Shown piece by piece: positions 57,873 to 64,000 of a stretch of DNA of 64,000 nt. The notes below the pieces were generated by a model. The model was not told the DNA's origin and ran no database searches. It worked only from the letters and a program-made list of their open reading frames with translations. How positions within the stretch are numbered: the stretch's first letter is position 1; each line of letters starts with the position of its first letter. Origin of the DNA: Mycobacterium numidiamassiliense. Lineage in GTDB: Bacteria; Actinomycetota; Actinomycetes; Mycobacteriales; Mycobacteriaceae. The stretch spans positions 310,001-374,000 of the forward strand of contig NZ_FUEZ01000004.1 of the NCBI RefSeq assembly GCF_900157365.1. The letters are read 5' to 3'. The position numbers and the translations under genes are program-made.

Positions 57873-59049
57873 GGGCGTACGCGTGCTCGACCTCGCCACG
57901 TTGGCGGCCGCACCTTTGGTCGCGACCTACCTGGGCGAGTTCGGCGCCGACGTGATCAAGGTCGAGGATCCGCGCAACGGCGATCCGATCCGTGGATGGG
58001 GCAACCAGCGCGACGGTGTGGGCTTGATGTGGAAGTCGCTGTCGCGCAACAAGCGATCCATCACCCTGGATCTGCGTTGCGCCGAGGGGCAGGCGCTGGT
58101 GCGCCGGCTGGTGGAGCACGCCGACGTCGCCATCTTCAACCTCCGTCCGCAGACCCTGCGCAAATGGGGCCTGGACTACGAAAGCCTGAGGGCGGTCAAC
58201 GACCGGTTGGTGATGTTGCACATCACCGGATACGGGTTGACCGGTCCCAAGAGTGAGCGCCCCGGTTTCGGCACCCTGGGCGAGGCGATGAGCGGGTTCG
58301 CCCACATCACCGGCCCCGCCGGCGGCCCGCCCACGCTGCCACCATTCATGCTGGCCGACGGCGTCGCGTCGTTGAACGCCACCTACGCGGTGATGATGGC
58401 GCTCTACCACCGCGACGTGCATGGTGGGCCGGGACAGCTGATCGACGTCAACCTCATCGACCCGCTCGCTCGTCTGCTCGAGCAGACGCTGCTGGGCTAC
58501 GACCAACTGGGCCTGGTGCCCGAGCGTGCCGGAAACCGATGGGATATCTCGGCTCCACGCAACACCTATCAAACCCTCGACGGGCGCTGGCTGGCCATGT
58601 CCGGAAGCTCACCGGCGTTGGCATTGCGGGTGTTTCGGGCGATCGGGCGCGACGACCTGCTGACCGATCCCGACTTCTCCGATCCGCAGCGGCGACTGGC
58701 CCGGGCCGGTGAAGTCGACGCCGTCGTCGCCGATTGGGTTGCCACCAAGACACTTTGGGAGGCGATGGAGGTCTTCGAGAAGCACGAAGTCGCTGCGGCC
58801 CCGGTCTACGACATCCGTGAACTGGTCGCCGACGAGCAGCTGGTGCATCGTGAGGTATTCGTCTCCGTCGACGACCAAGAGCTCGGGCCGATGACCGTTC
58901 AGGCCCCGGTCCCGCGCTTCTCGTCGGCTTCCGGGGCGGTCGATCATCTGGGACCCCGACTCGGTGAGCACAACGACGAGGTCTACGGCGAGGTGCTCGG
59001 AATGACTCTCGACGAGATCAACGACCTACGCGCCCGCGGCGTGTTGTGA
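57865..59049 (+). CDS. Family III CoA-transferase (CaiB/BaiF)
   Basis: The protein has 394 residues from ATG 57865 (GTG 57859 is an alternative). It starts M-L-E-G-V-R-V-L-D-L-A-T-L-A-A-A-P, then G-A-D-V-I-K-V-E. The catalytic Asp is in L-A-D-G-V-A-S-L-N-A, and S-R-N-K-R-S-I-T-L-D-L is the CoA-binding region. It transfers CoA between carboxylic acids. It feeds the product of the monooxygenase to the downstream lyase. The 8-bp overlap with the monooxygenase indicates coupling. Confidence 0.9.
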   Translation: MLEGVRVLDLATLAAAPLVATYLGEFGADVIKVEDPRNGDPIRGWGNQRDGVGLMWKSLSRNKRSITLDLRCAEGQALVRRLVEHADVAIFNLRPQTLRKWGLDYESLRAVNDRLVMLHITGYGLTGPKSERPGFGTLGEAMSGFAHITGPAGGPPTLPPFMLADGVASLNATYAVMMALYHRDVHGGPGQLIDVNLIDPLARLLEQTLLGYDQLGLVPERAGNRWDISAPRNTYQTLDGRWLAMSGSSPALALRVFRAIGRDDLLTDPDFSDPQRRLARAGEVDAVVADWVATKTLWEAMEVFEKHEVAAAPVYDIRELVADEQLVHREVFVSVDDQELGPMTVQAPVPRFSSASGAVDHLGPRLGEHNDEVYGEVLGMTLDEINDLRARGVL

Positions 59050-59068
59050 CAGAAGGATATTCATCGAG

Positions 59069-59986
59069 GTGACTGATCTTCTCCGTCGTTCCGAACTCGC
59101 CGTGCCCGCGAGCAACGACAACATGTTCGAGAAGGGCGCCGGCTGCGGAGCGGATCTGGTGTTTCTGGATCTCGAGGACGCGGTCCCCCCGGCGTTCAAG
59201 GTCGAGTCGCGCGCGAAGGCGATCAGCGGCCTCAACGACATCGACTGGGGACGCACCGCGCGCGCCATCCGCATCAACGGCCTGGACACCCAGTGGTGCC
59301 ACGACGACGTCATCGATGTTGTCACCCACGCCGGAGAGAACCTCGACACGATCATCATCCCCAAGGCGCGCAGGGCCCGTGACGTCTGGTGGGTCGACGT
59401 GCTGCTCACCCAGCTGGAGTCAAAACTGGGACTCGGCAGGCAGATTCGGCTCGAAGTGCTCATCGAGGAGGTGGAGGGCCTCGCCAACGCGGAAGAGATC
59501 GCCGTGGCCAGCCCCCGCCTGGACGCACTCATCTTCGGGGTGGGCGATTTCTCGCTGTCGCAGGGCGCACGGGTGGATACCAACTTCGTCCCGCTCGGTG
59601 AATACCCCGGCGAATTCTGGGCTTACGCGCGGAACAAGGTGATTGTCGCGGCCCGGATCGCGGGCATCGATGCGATCGACGCGCCCTACCCCGACTACCG
59701 GGATGTGTCCGGCTACGAACGCGATGCCCGCCGCGCCTCGCTGCTGGGCTACACCGGCAAGTGGGCGATCCACCCCGACCAGGTTCCGATCGCCAACGGC
59801 GTCTACGCACCGACCGCCGACGAGATCGCCCGCGCCGAAGCCAACGTCGCCGCCTATCGGGAGGCGGAAGCCAAGGGGCGCGGCGCGGTGGGAGTCAACG
59901 GTGTGCTGGTCGACGCCGCCCACGTGAAGCAGGCCGAGCAGACGCTGGCGCGTGCCGCGCTGATCAATGGAAATAACGACACCTGA
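59069..59986 (+). CDS. HpcH/HpaI-type CitE-like acyl-CoA lyase
   Basis: The protein has 305 residues from GTG 59069. CitE/malyl-CoA lyase features: F-L-D-L-E-D-A-V-P-P near residue 31-40, R-I-N-G-L-D-T, I-I-I-P-K-A, L-E-V-L-I-E-E-V-E-G (metal Glu), and G-V-G-D-F-S-L-S with the second metal Asp. The C-terminus has W-A-I-H-P-D-Q-V. It probably cleaves a 3-hydroxyacyl-CoA such as a malyl- or citramalyl-CoA. It completes a monooxygenase, CoA-activation, C-C cleavage series. Confidence 0.88.
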   Translation: MTDLLRRSELAVPASNDNMFEKGAGCGADLVFLDLEDAVPPAFKVESRAKAISGLNDIDWGRTARAIRINGLDTQWCHDDVIDVVTHAGENLDTIIIPKARRARDVWWVDVLLTQLESKLGLGRQIRLEVLIEEVEGLANAEEIAVASPRLDALIFGVGDFSLSQGARVDTNFVPLGEYPGEFWAYARNKVIVAARIAGIDAIDAPYPDYRDVSGYERDARRASLLGYTGKWAIHPDQVPIANGVYAPTADEIARAEANVAAYREAEAKGRGAVGVNGVLVDAAHVKQAEQTLARAALINGNNDT

Positions 59987-60057
59987 TTGAGGGCGTTCGT
60001 GCCGGGGTAGTCCGTCATTGATCAATTTGACGGAAGCCCAATAGAAGGGGACACGAC

Positions 60058-60213
60058 GTGATTATCTTGGGCATCATTCTCGCTGTAATCGGTTATGTCA
60101 CTGGCATTGCGATTCTGGAAACGCTTGGCGGCATCTTGGTGCTTGTCGGCGTGATCCTGTGGATCCTCGGAGCGGTGGGGCGTCCGGTCGCCGGCCGCAA
60201 GGTGTGGTTTTAG
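60058..60213 (+). CDS. DUF6131-type small hydrophobic membrane protein, 51 residues
   Basis: GTG 60058, with AGAAGGGG 7 bp upstream. Two hydrophobic helices (I-I-L-G-I-I-L-A-V-I-G-Y and G-G-I-L-V-L-V-G-V-I-L-W-I-L) are followed by G-A-V-G-R-P-V-A-G-R-K-V-W-F. It is a paralogue of the 52-residue protein at 16525, sharing the V-G-R-P-V-x-G-R C-terminal signature. Function unknown. Confidence 0.75.
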   Translation: MIILGIILAVIGYVTGIAILETLGGILVLVGVILWILGAVGRPVAGRKVWF

Positions 60214-60315
60214 CGCTTATCACACAAGCTGTTTCGATGCATTGCCGCCGTTGCGGTGGCGACGTAAGGTACTGGTCTACGTAACACCCTCGAGGCAATG
60301 GGGAGTGAGCGTCTG

Positions 60316-61011
60316 ATGGCCAAGGTTCTATTCGTCGTCACCGCAACGAGTTTCTGGACGCTGAAGGACGGCAGCAGGCACCCGACGGGGTATTGGGCCG
60401 AGGAATTTGCGGCCCCTTACAGCGCGATCAGCGGGGCCGGTCATGACATCGTCGTCGCAACTCCGGGTGGCACCGTGCCGTATGTAGACGTGATGAGCCT
60501 GCGCCCCTCGATGGCCGGAAGTGCCGAAATCGCCGGGCAGCTCGAAGAGGTGCTGCGCTCGGCCGAAGAACTGCGCAGGCCAATCGAACTCGCCAACGCC
60601 CGGCTGGACGACTACGACGCCGTGTATTACCCCGGCGGCCACGGTCCGATGGAGGACCTCTGGCAGGATGCCGACTCCGGTCGGCTGCTCACCGCGGCCC
60701 TGGCGTCGGGCAAGCCGCTGGCGATCGTCTGCCACGCGCCGGTCGCCATGCTCGCCACCCGCCGCAACGGCGTCTCGCCCTTCGCCGGCTATCGGGTCAC
60801 TGCATTCACCAACGACGAAGAGGACGGCGTCGGTCTGCGCGAGAAAGCGCCATGGACGGCCGAGGACGAACTGGTCAAGTTGGGCGTCGATTTCGTCCGG
60901 GGCGAGATGTGGAAGCCCTTCACCGTCGTGGACCGCAATCTCTACACCGGGCAGAACCCCGCCTCGGCCGGGCCGCTCGCGGAGGACGTGCTCAAAGTGC
61001 TGCGGAGTTGA
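60316..61011 (+). CDS. DJ-1/PfpI (Hsp31-like) protein
   Basis: The protein has 231 residues from ATG 60316 (GGGAGTG upstream, which would lie inside an 18-bp longer frame). The nucleophile elbow is A-I-V-C-H-A-P-V-A, Glu is in Y-W-A-E-E-F, and P-G-G-H-G-P-M-E-D-L-W is the strand typical of the Hsp31/glyoxalase III group. Likely a glutathione-independent glyoxalase or chaperone-type stress protein. Convergent with the MFS gene. Confidence 0.87.
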   Translation: MAKVLFVVTATSFWTLKDGSRHPTGYWAEEFAAPYSAISGAGHDIVVATPGGTVPYVDVMSLRPSMAGSAEIAGQLEEVLRSAEELRRPIELANARLDDYDAVYYPGGHGPMEDLWQDADSGRLLTAALASGKPLAIVCHAPVAMLATRRNGVSPFAGYRVTAFTNDEEDGVGLREKAPWTAEDELVKLGVDFVRGEMWKPFTVVDRNLYTGQNPASAGPLAEDVLKVLRS

Positions 61012-61048
61012 CCGTCGGCCACCGCGACCAATGGGCAACTTCCGCTCG

Positions 61049-61068
61049 CGATATCACCGGCGATATCG
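61049..61068. terminator. 20-bp near-palindrome between convergent genes
   Basis: CGATATCACC-GGCGATATCG pairs at nine of ten positions. It lies 37 bp after the DJ-1 gene stop and 31 bp before the MFS gene stop. Terminator or protein-binding site; position suggests the former. Confidence 0.35.
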
Positions 61069-61099
61069 GAACCGAAAAGAACTAGTCGGGATCCGACAA

Positions 61100-62581
61100 C
61101 TACGCACTCGTTCCCGGCCTGAGTAGTAGCCATATCGCAGCTGCCGACGCCAGCAGGACCACCGATCCAACGCCCGCGGCGATGGCCAGGCCATTGCTGA
61201 AGGCGTTCTTCGCGGCCGTCACCACGGCCAGCGCCTGGTCGGCAGGCAGCTGCTTCGCCGCCTCGATGGCGCTGGACAGCGAGTCCTCGGTATGCGAGGT
61301 GACCGCGGCAGAGGCGCCGGGCGGAATTGCCAGCGCGTGGTACACGCCCGTCACGATGGAACCCAGTGTCGCGATGCCGAGCGCCATGCCCAGCTCGTAG
61401 CCGGTCTCGGACACCGCAGCCGCGGCACCTGCTCGCTCCGGCGGAACGCTGGTGAGGACGGCGTCGCTGGCCGCGGTGAAGGCCAGGCCTAGGCCGATGC
61501 CGAGGACGAAGAGGGCGATGGCGAGGTGCGGGTAGGAGGTGGACGGACTGATCATTGTGAACGACGCCATGGCGAATCCAACCAGCGCCAGTCCGATGGA
61601 AAGAATCGCGCGCTGCGACGAATAGCACATCGCAACCCCGGCCAGCAGGCCAAATAAGGTCGCACTCGCCGCAGCTGGGAGCTCGGCCAGCCCGGCTTTC
61701 AGGGGGCTGTATCCCATCACAAGCTGAAAGAACTGGGAGAGGAAGTACACCACGCCAGACAGGCCGAGCACCGCCAACAGGTTGGCGACGACCACGCCGG
61801 AGAATCTGCGATTGCTGAACAGTCGCAATTCGATCAGTGGGGCAGGCAGCCTGAGCTGTCGCTGGACGAACAGGGCGAACGCAGCGAGCCCGACGAACCC
61901 CACGATCACGATGTCGGCACGGATCCCGTGTGCGGCCCCTTCCTGGAGGGCGTAAACCAGTCCGAGCATGCCGATGAGCGACAGCGCAACGCTGCGCAAG
62001 TCCCATGGCCCAGGCATTGGGTTGCGCTGCTCTGGCAACAACACCATGCCGCCGACCACCAGCACCACGCTCACCGGGACGTTGATCAAAAATACTGAGC
62101 CCCACCAGAAATGCTCCAGCAGTAAACCTCCGACCAAGGGACCCAAAACGGCGCCCGCCGAAAACGCAGACGCCCAAATGCCCACGGCCACACTGCGTTC
62201 CCGTGGTCGCTCAAACAAGACACGGATCAACGCCAGGGTCGACGGTGCCAGCGTCGCCCCTGCCACGCCCAGCAGCGCCCGCGCGCCGATCAGCAGCCCA
62301 GCGGTCGGGGCGTATGCCGTTGCCACCGAGGCAATGGCGAAAGCCGTCGCACCGCAAAGCAGCAATTTCTTATGGCCGATCCGGTCGCCGAGGCTGCCCA
62401 TGGTGACGAGTAGACCAGCCAACACCAATGAGTAGATGTCGCCGATCCACAACACCTGCGTTGCCGCCGTCGCGAGATCGCGGCCGATGAACGGGAGCGC
62501 CAGGGCCAGTACGGTGCCGTCGACACCGATCAGCAATACCCCAAGGGTGAGCACCGCCAGCGACAGCCAAGCGCGCGTCAT
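61100..62581 (-). CDS. MFS multidrug exporter, EmrB/QacA (14-helix DHA2) type
   Basis: The protein has 493 residues from ATG 62581, which overlaps the TetR stop (ATGA). About 14 membrane helices. The motif D1 region is L-I-G-V-D-G-T-V-L-A-L-A-L-P and motif A is G-S-L-G-D-R-I-G-H-K-K. Motif C-like G-A-V-L-G-P-L-V-G-G is also present. It exports hydrophobic or cationic compounds using the proton gradient. It is regulated by the co-transcribed TetR. Confidence 0.9.
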   Translation of the reverse strand: MTRAWLSLAVLTLGVLLIGVDGTVLALALPFIGRDLATAATQVLWIGDIYSLVLAGLLVTMGSLGDRIGHKKLLLCGATAFAIASVATAYAPTAGLLIGARALLGVAGATLAPSTLALIRVLFERPRERSVAVGIWASAFSAGAVLGPLVGGLLLEHFWWGSVFLINVPVSVVLVVGGMVLLPEQRNPMPGPWDLRSVALSLIGMLGLVYALQEGAAHGIRADIVIVGFVGLAAFALFVQRQLRLPAPLIELRLFSNRRFSGVVVANLLAVLGLSGVVYFLSQFFQLVMGYSPLKAGLAELPAAASATLFGLLAGVAMCYSSQRAILSIGLALVGFAMASFTMISPSTSYPHLAIALFVLGIGLGLAFTAASDAVLTSVPPERAGAAAAVSETGYELGMALGIATLGSIVTGVYHALAIPPGASAAVTSHTEDSLSSAIEAAKQLPADQALAVVTAAKNAFSNGLAIAAGVGSVVLLASAAAIWLLLRPGTSA

Positions 62582-63120
62582 GACCGACTCACCCCGCGGA
62601 GCAGCAGGTCGGTGACCATATCGGTAAATTCGCGACGGCCGGCGCCGCCGACCTGGACCACCCACGCCGCACCGGCCATCAGGTTGAAGAACGCTTCGGT
62701 CAGCCAGAACGCATTCAGATCGGGGCGGAATTCGCCGTCCCGCTGACCGCGCAGGAACAGCTCCCTGACCTCAGCGTCGATCGCCGCCCACGTTTCCTTG
62801 GGCTGATTGGTCTCGAAATCCTGACTCTGTGTATAGAGCGAGTTGAGGTATCCAGAAACCGGCTCGCACGCCGTCACCAAACGCCGCAGCGCATCTGAGG
62901 CCGACCCCTCCTGCACGCGAACGCTTTTCAGCGCTTCACGCAGGTGGGCGGTCGCGAACTCGTCAAGGGCCTCGAGGAGCGCAGCGCGGCCGGAGAAGTA
63001 GCGATGCAGAGTCGCACGGCTGACGCCGACGGCCGCCGCGATCTCGTCCTGGGTGGCGTTCGGCCGCCGACCAAGGAAGTCCGCTGCGGCGCGCAACACA
63101 TGTTCACGATCTAGTGCCAT
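62578..63120 (-). CDS. TetR-family regulator of the MFS exporter
   Basis: The protein has 180 residues from ATG 63120; an upstream start at 63147 would lie within the operator repeats. The HTH is T-Q-D-E-I-A-A-A-V-G-V-S-R-A-T-L-H-R-Y-F-S-G-R-A-A-L-L. The C-terminal ligand domain has W-V-V-Q-V-G-G-A-G. Typical local repressor of a drug efflux gene, induced by the transported compound. Confidence 0.88.
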   Translation of the reverse strand: MALDREHVLRAAADFLGRRPNATQDEIAAAVGVSRATLHRYFSGRAALLEALDEFATAHLREALKSVRVQEGSASDALRRLVTACEPVSGYLNSLYTQSQDFETNQPKETWAAIDAEVRELFLRGQRDGEFRPDLNAFWLTEAFFNLMAGAAWVVQVGGAGRREFTDMVTDLLLRGVSRS

Positions 63121-63133
63121 GCTACGATCATAG

Positions 63134-63166
63134 CTTATATGAGACAAAAACGTCTTATATGAGACA
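63134..63166. promoter_or_regulatory. Direct-repeat operator CTTATATGAGACA x2
   Basis: CTTATATGAGACA occurs at 63134-63146 and again at 63154-63166, exactly 20 bp apart (two helical turns). Each copy is preceded by a GTCT or AGCT-like half so that it also forms a partial dyad (GTCT...AGAC). It lies in the AT-rich divergent region between the TetR/MFS operon and the oxidoreductase at 63258. Confidence 0.6.
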
Positions 63167-63257
63167 CTATGAGAACGACGATTAGAGCCGTACAGTTGTG
63201 CCCACCGACACCAAGGCCGGGGGACTGAACGACGAACATACTGCCGAGGTGACAGAC

Positions 63258-64000
63258 ATGACAGGACCTACCAGCCAGCTCACCGGGGATGTTGTCGGTG
63301 CCGGCGACCCCCGGTACGAGGCGGCGCGATTCGGGTACAACCATCTTTACTCGCACCACCCGCAGGCCATCGTGTTCTGCGGCGACACAAGAGATGTCGT
63401 CAACGCCCTCACGTGGGCGCGACACAACGATGTCGCCGTTCGGGTGCGCAGCGGGGGGCACTGCCTGGAGGGCTGGTCGTCTGTCGACGGCGGCCTCGTC
63501 ATCGATGTCAGCGGGCTGAAGTCGGTTCAGATCGACGCGGCCTCAGGTCTGGCAACGGTTGGGGCAGGCCTCAACCAACTGGAGGCGGTGACCGCGCTCG
63601 GCGCTCACGGACTCGCGGCGCCGACCGGAACGGAAGGCAGCGTCGGCCTGGTCGGCGCGACCCTCGGCGGCGGCTTCGGCCTGCTCACCCGCAGTCTGGG
63701 TATGGCAAGCGACAACCTGATGGCGGTCGAGATCGTCGTGACCGACGAGGTGAACGGTGTCAAGGCGATCACCGTCGATGACACCTCACACGCGGACCTC
63801 ATGTGGGCACTGCGTGGTGCCGGCAACGGCAACTTCGGCATCGTCACCTCATTGACGTACAAGGTTCACCCGCTACCCCACGTCACCTACGTGAAGGCGA
63901 CGTGGACGGGGCTCGACGACCTCCGTGAAGCCTTCGACGCCTGGCAGCATTCGGCGCCGAACACCGACAGCAGCCTGACGAGCCAGCTCGAAATCCATTG
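63258..64000 (+). CDS. FAD-linked oxidoreductase, berberine bridge enzyme-like, 3' end cut by window
   Basis: At least 247 residues from ATG 63258 (GAGGTG 6 bp upstream; GTG 63198 is in frame). The PCMH/FAD_binding_4 domain has R-S-G-G-H68-C-L-E-G-W, with the histidine that carries covalent FAD. Later blocks are G-A-G-L-N-Q-L, G-L-V-G-A-T-L-G-G-G-F-G and W-A-L-R-G-A-G-N-G-N-F-G-I-V. The cysteine that makes bicovalent FAD in many BBE enzymes is not seen (G-T-E-G-S-V-G-L). Oxidises an alcohol, sugar or ring system. Divergent from the TetR/MFS pair, so its product may be exported. Confidence 0.87.
   Translation, partial: MTGPTSQLTGDVVGAGDPRYEAARFGYNHLYSHHPQAIVFCGDTRDVVNALTWARHNDVAVRVRSGGHCLEGWSSVDGGLVIDVSGLKSVQIDAASGLATVGAGLNQLEAVTALGAHGLAAPTGTEGSVGLVGATLGGGFGLLTRSLGMASDNLMAVEIVVTDEVNGVKAITVDDTSHADLMWALRGAGNGNFGIVTSLTYKVHPLPHVTYVKATWTGLDDLREAFDAWQHSAPNTDSSLTSQLEIH

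Noticed and set aside
1..64000. CRISPR arrays, insertion sequences, prophage or toxin-antitoxin genes
   Set aside because: No regularly spaced repeats, transposase, integrase, phage structural gene or recognisable toxin/antitoxin pair was found on either strand.

Overview
The window is high-GC actinobacterial DNA, almost certainly from a slow-growing Mycobacterium. Bases 1 to about 34,980 carry, in inverted order, the gene series known in M. tuberculosis as Rv3779 down to Rv3752c: polyprenyl-phosphomannose synthase, class V aminotransferase-like protein, lipE, echA21, hisC2, the tcrX/tcrY two-component pair, the lpqH 19-kDa lipoprotein, an alkyl sulfatase, the proXVWZ osmolyte transporter, tyrA and tadA. 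Mycothiol-linked and F420-type enzyme families fit the same lineage. I assigned these from remembered protein features and gene order, not from a search.

Layout. (1) 1-8.98 kb is conserved backbone with two tRNA-Ser genes and one tRNA-Arg. (2) 9.0-11.7 kb is a small stress module: a NemR-like regulator, a cysteine hydrolase and an aldo/keto reductase, with two matching operator-like dyads. (3) 11.7-21.6 kb holds a phosphotransferase, SnoaL-like protein, methyltransferase, MarR/oxidoreductase pair, tcrXY, lpqH and the alkyl sulfatase. (4) 21.7-26.4 kb is a five-gene minus-strand operon that appears inserted relative to M. tuberculosis: APH-type kinase, SDR, acyl-CoA dehydrogenase, TetR, quinone oxidoreductase. 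It looks like a split version of the ACAD10/11 (LvaA/LvaC-type) hydroxyacyl-CoA route. (5) 26.5-34.98 kb is backbone again and ends in tRNA-Ser(CGA).

(6) 34.98-48.05 kb is the most unusual part. It begins exactly at the 3' end of that tRNA and ends at a degenerate 19-of-21 copy of the tRNA 3' end, so it looks like an old integrative island that has lost its integrase. It carries a cis-CaaD-type tautomerase beside a broken TetR gene. It also carries a compact operon with two haloalkane dehalogenases of different subfamilies (HLD-I and HLD-III) around a cytochrome-b/molybdopterin oxidoreductase fusion and small membrane proteins. Mycothiol-type enzymes and an SDR follow. Four promoter regions in the island carry the same 16-bp dyad, TGTAC-N6-GTACA, which suggests one regulon.

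(7) 48.06-51.6 kb holds secreted and membrane proteins and a GH5-type hydrolase. (8) 51.7-60 kb is a catabolic block: sulfotransferase, an alkyl-sulfatase-like metallo-hydrolase with an altered metal motif, a VOC protein, two luciferase-like monooxygenases, a divergent GntR regulator, a family III CoA-transferase and a CitE/HpcH-type lyase. (9) 60-64 kb has a DUF6131-type membrane peptide (a paralogue of one at 16.5 kb), a DJ-1/PfpI protein, a TetR-regulated MFS exporter, and a berberine-bridge-type FAD oxidoreductase cut by the window edge. I saw no CRISPR array, rRNA gene, insertion sequence or intact integrase.
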